A DNA stretch of 14,961 nucleotides, from positions 1-14,961 of the forward strand of contig CAZNQW010000087.1 in the NCBI GenBank assembly GCA_964575225.1, written 5' to 3'. Source of the DNA: CAZNQW01 sp964575225 (lineage in GTDB: Bacteria; Chloroflexota; Anaerolineae; JAAYZQ01). Under the pieces are notes generated by a model. It worked only from the letters and a program-made list of their open reading frames with translations. It was not told where the DNA came from and ran no database searches. Positions 1 through 6,071 of this stretch are shown in pieces (position 1 is the stretch's first letter; every line of letters begins with the position of its first letter). Both the position numbers and the translations under genes were made by a program.

Positions 1-991
1 AATCGTACATCACGTTCATGGTCTGGACGGCATTGCCCGCCGCCCCCTTCATCAGGTTGTCGATGGCGCTGATGACCACCAACCGCTGTTGGCCGGGATC
101 CAGTTCAAAGCCGATGTCGCAGTAGTTGGCCGCCGTCAGGATTTTGGGTTCGGGATAGCGATGGATGCCCCGCTTGGCCCGCACCAGGCGCACAAAAGGC
201 TCCTGGCCATAGTCCTCGCGGTAGTAGCCCCACACAGTGCGCTCGTCCAACTCCTCATTGAGCAGGCAATGGCAGGTGGCCAAGGCTCCGCGCACCAGCT
301 CCACCGAGGTAACCGAAAAGTGCAGGCCCGGATGGTCGGGGTCGAGGTCTAGCTCCTGCACCAGCTCGGCGATGTGGCGGTGGCCCACCGGCATGTAGGA
401 ACGGACCACCCCGGCCCGCTCGGCATGGTGAGAGGCAGGGCTGGGCTTGTTTCCCCCTTCGGAAGAGCCCACCTTGACCTCGACAACCGTCTCGCGCACC
501 AGCCCCCGGCGATAGAGGGGCGCCAGGGCCAGCAGGGTGACGATGGCGTTGCAGCCCACCCCACTGGCGTAGCGGGCGCCCTGGAGCTGGGGGCGATAGA
601 GTTCGGGGGCGCCATAGACAAACTTCTCCAGCCAGGCCGGGGCCTGGTGGGCATGGCCGTACCAGCGCACGTAATCCGAATCCTGCCGCAGGCGAAAATC
701 GGCGGAAAGATCCACGATGCGCTTGGCCTGGGCAGCCAGTTCGTCGATCCGGCCCATGGCTTGCCCGTGGGGCAGAGCCAAGAACAAGAGATCGACCGGT
801 TTCAGATCGGCCAGGCGGCTGAACCGCAGATCGGTGTGCCCCCGCAGGTTGGGATGCACCAAATGGGCAAACTGCCCGGCGTAGGTCTCGGAGGTAATCT
901 GGACCACCTCGATCTGGGGATGAGCCAGCAGCAGCCGGAGCAACTCACCGCCGGCGTAGCCCGACGCTCCCACGATAGCCGTTTGAATCAC
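1..991 (-). CDS. lysY: LysY-type [LysW]-aminoacyl phosphate reductase (ArgC family), 3' end cut off by window
   Basis: NADPH-dependent reductase that converts the LysW-bound gamma-phosphate (glutamyl or aminoadipyl) to the semialdehyde, the step that ArgC performs on N-acetylglutamyl phosphate. The N-terminus carries the Rossmann motif GASGYAGGE (about residues 8-16). The catalytic cysteine is Cys147 in GVGCNA, the form seen in Thermus and archaeal LysY rather than the NPGCYPT of classical ArgC. A conserved SSEGGNKPS stretch and a HRHIAE stretch with the likely catalytic histidine follow. The GTG start at 991 overlaps the lysX stop by 4 nt (GTGA), so translation is probably coupled. About 330 codons are present, ending within the GNAVQTMNVMYD stretch; the family is usually about 345 residues, so only 10-20 are missing. 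The family is certain. Use for arginine, lysine or both is inferred from the neighbouring argG and argH. Confidence 0.93.
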   Translation of the reverse strand, partial: MIQTAIVGASGYAGGELLRLLLAHPQIEVVQITSETYAGQFAHLVHPNLRGHTDLRFSRLADLKPVDLLFLALPHGQAMGRIDELAAQAKRIVDLSADFRLRQDSDYVRWYGHAHQAPAWLEKFVYGAPELYRPQLQGARYASGVGCNAIVTLLALAPLYRRGLVRETVVEVKVGSSEGGNKPSPASHHAERAGVVRSYMPVGHRHIAELVQELDLDPDHPGLHFSVTSVELVRGALATCHCLLNEELDERTVWGYYREDYGQEPFVRLVRAKRGIHRYPEPKILTAANYCDIGFELDPGQQRLVVISAIDNLMKGAAGNAVQTMNVMYD

Positions 992-1839
992 AAGCCCTCC
1001 CTGGCGATCTGGACGGTGTACTCGACCATCGCGCCGGCGATGTCGACGTCGGTGGCCTGCATGGCCCCGTGAAACTCGGGGGTATGGTTCACTTCGTTCA
1101 CCAGGAGCCGTCCGTCGGACGTCTCTAGCAGGTCGACGGCGACGATGCCGCCGCCGACGGCCCGCGCTGAAGTCAGCGACAGGTCCACAATCTCGGCGGT
1201 CATGGGGCAGGGATAGGTCTCGCCGCCGCGCGCCGTGTTGGTGACCCAGTGGTCGGCGGCCCGGTAGACGGCATAGACTACCTCGTCGCCGATGACCATC
1301 GTCCGGATATCGCGCCCAGGCTTGGCCACGTACTCCTGGATATAGAACACGCCGTGGGCATAGCCCCCCAGAGTAGTCTTATGTTCCAACAGGGCCTCGG
1401 CCGCGTCGCGGTCGTTCACCCGGGCCAGCAGCCGGCCCCAGGAACCCATCAAGGGCTTGAGAACGACCGGATATCCGATAGACTCGATGGCTTTCAGGGC
1501 GGCCTCGGGTGAAAACGCCAGCTCGGTATGGGGGATGGGCAATCCCGCCGCCTGGAGGGCGCTGCTGGTCCACATCTTGTCGCCGCAGGTGACGACGGTG
1601 CGGTGGGGACTGATGACCGGGATTCCCAAGCTTTCCAACCAATGGGTGAGATAGTGGGCGTGGGAATGGCTCAGGCAGCGGATGAGCACGGCATCGAATT
1701 CAGCCCAACCCCGCACACCCGGCACAAGCCTGACATCGCGGGGATCGACCCGCTCGTGATCGACGCCTCGCTGGCGCATCGCCGCCAGGATGGCCTTTTC
1801 TTCCACACGCACCCGAGAACATGCCAGACCAATTCTCAC
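988..1839 (-). CDS. lysX: LysX-type LysW-glutamate/aminoadipate ligase (ATP-grasp)
   Basis: ATP-grasp ligase that joins the alpha-amino group of glutamate or alpha-aminoadipate to the C-terminal Glu of LysW, protecting it during the later steps. The 283-residue product matches the usual LysX length of about 280. The order is N-terminal RIGLACSRVRVEEK, then GDKMWTS (86-92), YPVVLKPLMGSWGRLLA (123-139) for ATP binding, FYIQEYVAKPGRDIR (165-179), HWVTNTARGGE (197-207) and the metal-binding LLVNEVNHTPEFH (245-257). The GTG start at 1839 gives the standard N-terminus and lies 7 nt after a G-rich Shine-Dalgarno; an open frame extends upstream, but it only overlaps lysW out of frame. It starts 4 nt after the lysW stop and overlaps lysY by 4 nt. 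The sequence closely resembles Thermus LysX as I recall it. Whether the preferred substrate is Glu or aminoadipate cannot be read with confidence. Confidence 0.95.
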   Translation of the reverse strand: MRIGLACSRVRVEEKAILAAMRQRGVDHERVDPRDVRLVPGVRGWAEFDAVLIRCLSHSHAHYLTHWLESLGIPVISPHRTVVTCGDKMWTSSALQAAGLPIPHTELAFSPEAALKAIESIGYPVVLKPLMGSWGRLLARVNDRDAAEALLEHKTTLGGYAHGVFYIQEYVAKPGRDIRTMVIGDEVVYAVYRAADHWVTNTARGGETYPCPMTAEIVDLSLTSARAVGGGIVAVDLLETSDGRLLVNEVNHTPEFHGAMQATDVDIAGAMVEYTVQIAREGL

Positions 1840-1843
1840 CGGG

Positions 1844-2008
1844 CTATTCCCCCCAGTCTTCTTCAACTTCAGGGGCCGCTTCGATCTGGACCGGGTCGAG
1901 GCCGACGACTTCGAACTCGGCTCCACAATCGGCGCACACGACAATCTCCCCCATCTCCAAATCCGGGGCCAGATCCAATTCCGCTCCACATTCGATACAT
2001 TCTGCCAT
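1844..2008 (-). CDS. lysW: LysW amino-group carrier protein
   Basis: Small acidic zinc protein of 54 residues that carries the growing amino acid through the pathway. Two CxxC pairs are visible, CIEC (residues 4-7) and CADC (25-28), which form the zinc knuckle. The middle VVGLDP is typical of the family, and the protein ends in EDWGE, the family signature whose last Glu is the attachment point. It begins 16 nt after argH, behind the ribosome binding site TAGGAG, and is followed by its ligase gene lysX after 4 nt. The codons of the EDWGE tail also supply the G-rich ribosome binding site for lysX. The gene is short enough to be easily missed. Identification is essentially certain from the C-terminal motif and the two zinc pairs. 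Confidence 0.97.
   Translation of the reverse strand: MAECIECGAELDLAPDLEMGEIVVCADCGAEFEVVGLDPVQIEAAPEVEEDWGE
1847..1854 (-). promoter_or_regulatory. Ribosome binding site of lysX inside the lysW tail codons
   Basis: The run GGGGGGAA formed by the Trp-Gly-Glu codons at the end of lysW lies 7 nt before the GTG at 1839. It supports the choice of that GTG as the lysX start over the longer open frame that reaches back across lysW in another frame. The functional C-terminus of LysW and initiation of its ligase therefore use the same bases. Confidence 0.7.
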
Positions 2009-2024
2009 GATTCGATTCTCCTAT

Positions 2025-3404
2025 CTACAAATTTTGGTGTTCGAGCAAGGCCTTGGCCCGCTCGATCTGTTGCCGCACCGCTTGAGGGGCGGTGCCACCC
2101 ACCGAGTTGCGCGCCTTTACGGAACGATGAGCGTCAAAGACGTCGCTTACGTCGTCCGCAAAAGCGGGATGGAGGGTCTGGTAATCGGCTAGTGCCAAAT
2201 CCTTGAGATCCACGCCCCGAGCTTCGGCCAGCCGGACGGCGGCACCCACCAAACCGTGGCACTCGCGGAAAGGCACGCCCTTGTGCACAAGATAGTCGGC
2301 CAGGTCGGTCGCCAGCAGCGCGCCGTCGAGGACGGCCGCCATCCGCGCCTCGTTCACCTGGAGCGTCTGAATAACGCCCGCGGCGATGGGCAACTCCATT
2401 GCCAGGGTGTCCACGGCGTCGAAAACCCCTTCCTTGTCCTCCTGCAGATCCTTGTTATAGGCCGAGGGCAGGCCCTTTAGCGTTGTCAGCAGGCCGGTCA
2501 GCCGCCCCACGACGCGCCCGCTCTTGCCGCGGATCAGTTCCAGCGAGTCGGGGTTCCGCTTTTGGGGCATGATGCTCGAACCGGTCGAATATTCCTCCCC
2601 GATCTGGACGAACCCAAACTCGCGGCTGGCCCAGAGGATCAGGTCTTCGGCCAGATTGCTCAGGTGGACCTGCACCAGGGCGGCCCAGGCCAGAAACTCG
2701 ACCGCAAAGTCCCGGTCGCCGACCCCATCGAGACTGTTCTCGGTCAATCCCGAAAAGCCCAACTGCTCTGCCATCGCTTCGCGGTTAATGCCAAAAGGAT
2801 TTCCGGCGAGGGCCCCCGAGCCCAGGGGACACATCGCTGTGCGCCCCAGCACGTCGACCAGCCGCTCGCGGTCGCGTTGAAACTTCCAGAAGAAGGAGAG
2901 CAACCAGTGGCTAAAGAGGATGGGTTGGGCTTGCTGGAGGTGGGTGTAGCCGGGCATGAGGGCCCCCAGGTGACCCTCGGCCTTGTCGACGATGGCCCAT
3001 TGAAGGCTTTCGAGGGCAGCGTACAGATGGGCCATCTGCTCCAACAGGTACAGGCGCAGGTCGGTGGCCACCTGATCGTTGCGCGAGCGCCCCGTATGGA
3101 GCTTGCCCGCCACCGGTCCCACGATCTCTCCCAGCCGGCGCTCGACGGCGGTGTGGATGTCCTCGTCGCTCGGCTGGTAGGCAAAACTCCCGGAATCCAG
3201 CTCCTGGCGGACCGACTCGAGGCCGTGGAGGAGGGCATCGCCCTCGGCGGCGTCGAGGACGCCCGCATCCACCAAAGCCCGGGCATAGGCCATGCTGCCC
3301 TGGATATCGGCAGCATACAACCGCCAATCAAAGCCGATGGAAGCGTTGAACTGCCACATGAGCTTGTCCGCTTTCTTCTCGAACCGACCGCCCCACAGAG
3401 CCAT
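2025..3404 (-). CDS. argH: Argininosuccinate lyase
   Basis: Cleaves argininosuccinate to arginine and fumarate, the last step of arginine synthesis. The 459-residue product is normal for the family and complete. It starts with the typical MALWGGRFEKK. HTGRSRNDQVATDLRLY (103-119) and GYTHLQQAQP (152-161, with the catalytic-type His155) follow, and then the fumarase/aspartase superfamily signature GSSIMPQKRNP (275-285), whose serine loop supplies the catalytic base. A GAGGAGGGGG ribosome binding site lies about 8 nt before the ATG. It is 26 nt downstream of argG and 16 nt upstream of lysW, so it belongs to the same operon. Its position next to the LysW genes is the main reason to assign that route to arginine. 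Confidence 0.97.
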   Translation of the reverse strand: MALWGGRFEKKADKLMWQFNASIGFDWRLYAADIQGSMAYARALVDAGVLDAAEGDALLHGLESVRQELDSGSFAYQPSDEDIHTAVERRLGEIVGPVAGKLHTGRSRNDQVATDLRLYLLEQMAHLYAALESLQWAIVDKAEGHLGALMPGYTHLQQAQPILFSHWLLSFFWKFQRDRERLVDVLGRTAMCPLGSGALAGNPFGINREAMAEQLGFSGLTENSLDGVGDRDFAVEFLAWAALVQVHLSNLAEDLILWASREFGFVQIGEEYSTGSSIMPQKRNPDSLELIRGKSGRVVGRLTGLLTTLKGLPSAYNKDLQEDKEGVFDAVDTLAMELPIAAGVIQTLQVNEARMAAVLDGALLATDLADYLVHKGVPFRECHGLVGAAVRLAEARGVDLKDLALADYQTLHPAFADDVSDVFDAHRSVKARNSVGGTAPQAVRQQIERAKALLEHQNL

Positions 3405-3430
3405 CCCGATCCCCCTCCTCGCTTTCCCTT

Positions 3431-4690
3431 CTAGTCGCGCTTGAACTTGGCATAGTCGGGGGCAGGGGCCGGCGACTTGCCGTTGGTGTCCATATCGACC
3501 AGCGCCTTGACCTTGAGGGGCAGCCCAAACAGGTTGATAAAGCCTTGGGCGTCCGACTGGTCGTACACATCGTCCTTGCCAAAGGTGGCAAAATCCTCGC
3601 GATAGAGGCTATCGGGCGCCTTGCGGCCCACCACATGACACGCGCCCTTGTACAGCTTGAGCCGCACCGACCCGGTCACGCTCTGTTGGGTGGACTGAAC
3701 AAAGGCATCCAGCGCCTGGCGCAAGGGGGTGAACCATTGACCATAGTAGACCAGCTCGGCGTAGCGCTGGGCGACGAGCTGCTTGTAGTGCAGCGTTTCC
3801 CGATCCAGGGCCAGGCTCTCCAGCTCCTGATGGGCCGTGTAGAGGAGGGTGCCGCCCGGCGTCTCGTAGATGCCCCGCGACTTCATGCCCACCAGGCGGT
3901 TCTCGACCATGTCGCAGCGCCCCACCCCGTGCTTGGCGCCCAGTTTGTTGAGCTGGGTGAGGATCTCGACCGCCGTTCCCGCCGCGCCGTTGACCCCCTG
4001 GGGCACGCCCTTTTCAAAGTCGATGGTGACATATTCGGGCGCGTCGGGCGCCGCTTCGGGGGCCACGGTCAGTTGGAAGATGGAGGGGTCGGGTTCCTGC
4101 CAGGGGTTTTCCAGCATGCCCCCCTCGTGGCTCATGTGCCAGATGTTGCGGTCGCGGCTGTAGGCCGACTTGTTGCCTGCCTGCAACACGATCCCGTGCG
4201 ACTGACAATAGGCGATGGCATCCTCCCGAGAGCGGATGTCCCATTCGCGCCAGGGGGCAATGACTTTGAGGTGAGGGTTGAGGGCCTTGAAGGTCAGCTC
4301 AAAGCGGACCTGGTCGTTGCCTTTGCCGGTGCAGCCATGGGCGACGGCGTCGGCCCCTTCTTTTTCGGCGATTTCGACCTGGCCTTTGGCGATGATGGGG
4401 CGGGCAAAAGAGGTGCCCAGCAGGTACTTGTGCTCGTAGATGGCCCCGGCTTGCATGGTGGGGAATACATAGTCGGTGAGGAACTCTTCGCGCAGATCCT
4501 GGACGTACAGCTTGCTGGCCCCGGCTGCCAGGGCGCGCTCTTCCAGATCCTCCAGTTCGTCATCCTGGCCCACATTGCCGGTATAGCAGATGACCTCGCA
4601 ACCATAGTTCTCTTTGAGCCAGGGGATGATGGTCGAAGTATCCAACCCTCCCGAATAGGCCAGCACAACCTTTTTGACGTTTGCCTTCAT
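3431..4690 (-). CDS. argG: Argininosuccinate synthase
   Basis: ATP-dependent condensation of citrulline with aspartate to give argininosuccinate. The 419-residue product is of normal length. The N-terminal adenine-nucleotide hydrolase P-loop SGGLDTS is at residues 13-19. Further family blocks are AHGCTGKGNDQVRFE, WREWDIRSREDAIAYC and the C-terminal YKGACHVVGRKAPDSLY region. The ATG at 4690 follows the purine-rich GAAAGGAAA by about 7 nt. It lies 30 nt after the HicB-like gene and 26 nt before argH. It is presumably controlled by the arginine attenuator at the head of the operon. A long open frame on the opposite strand is only a codon-bias shadow. Confidence 0.98.
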   Translation of the reverse strand: MKANVKKVVLAYSGGLDTSTIIPWLKENYGCEVICYTGNVGQDDELEDLEERALAAGASKLYVQDLREEFLTDYVFPTMQAGAIYEHKYLLGTSFARPIIAKGQVEIAEKEGADAVAHGCTGKGNDQVRFELTFKALNPHLKVIAPWREWDIRSREDAIAYCQSHGIVLQAGNKSAYSRDRNIWHMSHEGGMLENPWQEPDPSIFQLTVAPEAAPDAPEYVTIDFEKGVPQGVNGAAGTAVEILTQLNKLGAKHGVGRCDMVENRLVGMKSRGIYETPGGTLLYTAHQELESLALDRETLHYKQLVAQRYAELVYYGQWFTPLRQALDAFVQSTQQSVTGSVRLKLYKGACHVVGRKAPDSLYREDFATFGKDDVYDQSDAQGFINLFGLPLKVKALVDMDTNGKSPAPAPDYAKFKRD

Positions 4691-4720
4691 GGTACGTTTC
4701 CTTTCAAGATTCCAGGGCTA

Positions 4721-4966
4721 TCAGGCGCCCAGGTGAAGTTGGATTTCGTCGACAATCACCGACGCGCCGGGCTTGTTATGGGGAATCGGGGCGCCATGCT
4801 CGCGCATATTGAGGCAGTAGCAATAGACCGCCTCCTCGATCCGCTCCTTGACCTGACTCATCGACGTCCCCTGAGCCTGGCAGGCCGGCAGGGCAGGCAC
4901 CCAGGCCTGGTAGCTCCCGTCGGTATGCTGTTCGTACACCACTTTGAAATGAACCGGTTCTTTCAT
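4721..4966 (-). CDS. Solitary HicB-like small protein heading the arginine operon
   Basis: An 81-residue protein resembling the HicB antitoxin-like fold: an N-terminal beta strand segment (HFKVVYEQHTDGSYQAWVPAL), the characteristic PACQAQGTSMSQVKERIEEAV turn-helix, then a short tail. No HicA toxin gene lies on either side and there is no obvious C-terminal DNA-binding helix-turn-helix or ribbon-helix-helix, so a toxin-antitoxin role is not supported here. A strong GGGAGGGAG ribosome binding site lies just before the ATG. It is the first real cistron after the leader, 30 nt upstream of argG, so it is co-transcribed with the arginine genes and under the same attenuation. Its function is unknown. 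A role in binding or regulating an arginine enzyme is possible but unsupported. Confidence 0.8.
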   Translation of the reverse strand: MKEPVHFKVVYEQHTDGSYQAWVPALPACQAQGTSMSQVKERIEEAVYCYCLNMREHGAPIPHNKPGASVIVDEIQLHLGA

Positions 4967-4993
4967 TGCTCCCTCCCCTTTCGATGCGCGGAT

Positions 4994-5025
4994 AAAAAAA
5001 GAAGCCCTCCACCCGGAGAGCTTCT
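4994..5025 (-). terminator. Intrinsic terminator (attenuator) in the arginine operon leader
   Basis: The arm GAAGCTCTCC pairs with GGAGGGCTTC around a GGGT loop (10 bp with one G-T wobble, 11 bp with the flanking A-T), followed by seven T. It lies between the leader peptide and the first structural gene, 27 nt before the HicB-like start codon. Such a terminator is expected to block the whole operon unless its left arm is captured by another pairing. Confidence 0.93.
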
Positions 5026-5113
5026 GTAAAAGATGTGCGTATTTGGACGCAGCACAGACAGAACTAGCCAGATGGAATCCCTCCTGGTAGCTTGGGTCGT
5101 CGGCTGCTTCGTC
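5022..5113 (-). promoter_or_regulatory. Alternative RNA pairings of the arginine attenuator (segments 1, 2 and 3)
   Basis: Segment 1, within the Arg codons (GAC at 5113-5111 plus GCAGC at 5107-5103), can pair with segment 2 (GCTGC at 5053-5049 plus GTC at 5048-5046). Segment 2 can instead form the antiterminator: TTCTGT (5063-5058) pairs with ACAGAA (5027-5022), enclosing a second stem, TGCGT (5051-5047) with ACGCA (5040-5036), that extends outward across one bulged C. The 5025-5022 bases are part of the terminator's left arm, so antiterminator and terminator exclude each other. The leader stop codon (5066-5064) directly abuts segment 2, so a ribosome that finishes the peptide would mask it. 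Pairings were found by eye; no folding energies were computed. Confidence 0.75.
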
Positions 5114-5153
5114 GGTTGTTCAGAACGGCCAAAGGCTGTGCGCCCATGGGCAT
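5064..5153 (-). CDS. Arginine-rich leader peptide of the arginine operon (29 aa)
   Basis: A 29-codon reading frame, ATG to TAG, with an AGGAG ribosome binding site (5165-5161) spaced 7 nt from the ATG and lying about 21 nt after the predicted transcription start. The central residues are NNRRSSRRPK: four arginines in two pairs, all encoded by CGA. For contrast, only one of the first nine Arg codons of lysX in the same operon is CGA. The peptide ends directly before RNA segments that can form either an antiterminator or a terminator. This is the layout of trp, his and leu leader peptides, where stalling on codons for the end product permits read-through. The peptide itself probably has no function beyond being translated. 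A second in-frame ATG two codons later would give the same Arg region. Confidence 0.85.
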   Translation of the reverse strand: MPMGAQPLAVLNNRRSSRRPKLPGGIPSG

Positions 5154-5180
5154 GATCCTACTCCTTTTTACTGAGGAGCA

Positions 5181-5209
5181 TTTATACCACGGAACCGGGT
5201 CCTTGTCAA
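5181..5209 (-). promoter_or_regulatory. Sigma-70-type promoter of the arginine operon
   Basis: A perfect -35 TTGACA (5209-5204) and -10 TATAAA (5186-5181) are separated by exactly 17 bp on the minus strand. The predicted transcription start is near 5174, giving a leader of about 208 nt before the HicB-like gene. No palindromic ArgR-type operator overlapping the promoter was recognised, consistent with control by attenuation. Confidence 0.88.
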
Positions 5210-5390
5210 ATCTGCGATTCGACTCGTTCACGGCGGGTGTGCCAAGGTTCTGGGAGGTTGGCCCTGGGCCTGCGGTCGAAGGGACACGGCATGCCGTGCC
5301 TCATGCGCATGAAGGTAAGCAGGTGGGGCAGGCTTTACGGTAATCGACCGGGTCGATCTCCCTGCCCGCATGTCACCACCGCCCCAAGCC

Positions 5391-5490
5391 GTCGTTCCCG
5401 CGCAAGCGGGAACCCATCCCTTATGGTAGGCGTATAGACCCCGCTTCCGCGAGCATGACGCAGGCTAGCAAGCGGGAATGATATCCTTAT
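5391..5490. repeat. REP-like palindrome pair
   Basis: GTTCCCGC (5394-5401) pairs perfectly with GCGGGAAC (5406-5413) around a GCAA tetraloop. About 30 bp later CCCGCTT (5440-5446) pairs with AAGCGGG (5470-5476), and its outer flank reads ATTCCCGC in the opposite orientation. The core resembles the widespread REP consensus TTCCCGC...GCGGGAA, and the head-to-head arrangement resembles a BIME. No transposase of the RAYT type is in the window. Confidence 0.65.
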
Positions 5491-5540
5491 GTGAAGTGCG
5501 GTCCCCGCGGACAGGCGCCATTTGTACAGGCGAGAACCAT

Positions 5541-5571
5541 CGTACGGGCGGGTTTGAAACCCGCCCGTACG
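5541..5571. repeat. 31-bp near-perfect palindrome downstream of aroQ
   Basis: CGTACGGGCGGGTT and AACCCGCCCGTACG flank a TGA centre, a 14-bp stem with a 3-nt loop. It begins 27 bp after the aroQ stop. There is no T tract on either side, so it is not a canonical intrinsic terminator, but such a stem could protect the 3' end of the aromatic transcript. It looks like a dispersed intergenic repeat rather than a unique signal. Confidence 0.7.
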
Positions 5572-5597
5572 ACACATATCCTAGAGATTCGGCTGGT

Positions 5598-6071
5598 TTA
5601 CGGCTTTTCTTGCAGCCGACGGACGAGCCCCTCCAGACCCAGCAGGTAGCTGTTGCAGCCAAAACCCGTGATCTGACCGACACACACCGGCGCCACAACC
5701 GACGTGTGTCGGAATTCCTCTCGGGCGTGGATGTGGGACAGGTGAACCTCGATCACGGGCAGGCCCACGCTGGCAACCGCATCCCGCAAGGCGTAGGAGT
5801 AATGCGTCAGGGCGCCGGGGTTCACAACGACGCCATCGGCCCAGTCACGGGCCTTGTGCAAGAGGTCGATCAAGTCGCCTTCGTGGTTCGACTGGTAGGT
5901 CTGCAACTCGGCGCCGAGCTTTTGGGCATGGTCGTGCAGCCGGTCGTTGATCTCGGACAGAGTCAGAGAGCCGTATATCTCTGGTTCCCGCAGGCCCAGC
6001 ATATTCAGGTTGGGTCCGTGCAACACCAGGATGTGCCAAATGGTCTCTTGAGGAGAACTCGATGGGGTCAT
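5598..6071 (-). CDS. aroQ: Type II 3-dehydroquinate dehydratase
   Basis: Dehydrates 3-dehydroquinate to 3-dehydroshikimate, step three of the shikimate pathway. The 157-residue product shows the type II fold signature LHGPNLNMLGLREPEIYG (17-34) with the catalytic-type Tyr33. NPGALTHYSYALRDA (84-98) and EVHLSHIHAREEFRH (108-122), with the catalytic-type His110 and the substrate-binding loop, follow. A roughly ten-residue N-terminal extension precedes the usual start, but no better start codon is visible. Its ATG overlaps the stop of the aroKB fusion by 4 nt (ATGA), so it is translationally coupled and is the last gene of the operon. Confidence 0.95.
   Translation of the reverse strand: MTPSSSPQETIWHILVLHGPNLNMLGLREPEIYGSLTLSEINDRLHDHAQKLGAELQTYQSNHEGDLIDLLHKARDWADGVVVNPGALTHYSYALRDAVASVGLPVIEVHLSHIHAREEFRHTSVVAPVCVGQITGFGCNSYLLGLEGLVRRLQEKP

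Larger units (their letters stand above)
5210..5597. other. Intergenic region rich in palindromes, between aroQ and the arginine promoter
   Basis: No credible gene is seen in this 388-bp gap. It contains the 14-bp perfect palindrome CACGGCATGCCGTG (5285-5298), an ATCGAC/GTCGAT inverted repeat (5343-5357), a REP-like cluster and a 31-bp palindrome listed separately. The short open frames here translate repeat sequence and lack ribosome binding sites. Confidence 0.7.

Noticed and set aside
988..1989. 333-codon version of LysX starting upstream
   Set aside because: The first 50 codons are lysW read in another frame; the GTG at 1839 gives the family N-terminus and has a well-placed ribosome binding site.
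4721..4966. HicAB toxin-antitoxin module
   Set aside because: No HicA-like gene is present on either side; the gene is followed directly by argG and preceded by the untranslated leader.
3545..5029. Long plus-strand open frame of 494 codons opposite argG and the HicB-like gene
   Set aside because: It is a mirror of strong GC codon bias in argG, has no ribosome binding site, and its translation has no recognisable domain.
4967..5174. T-box or metabolite riboswitch in the arginine leader
   Set aside because: No T-box consensus (UGGN bulge region) or known arginine or lysine riboswitch core was recognised, and the leader peptide with competing hairpins explains the region better.
5391..5571. 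CRISPR array
   Set aside because: The palindromes differ from each other and are not regularly spaced; there are no repeated units with unique spacers.
5335..5577. Minus-strand frame of 80 codons in the aroQ-arginine gap
   Set aside because: It translates the REP-like and 31-bp palindromes, a common source of false small proteins, and lacks a ribosome binding site.
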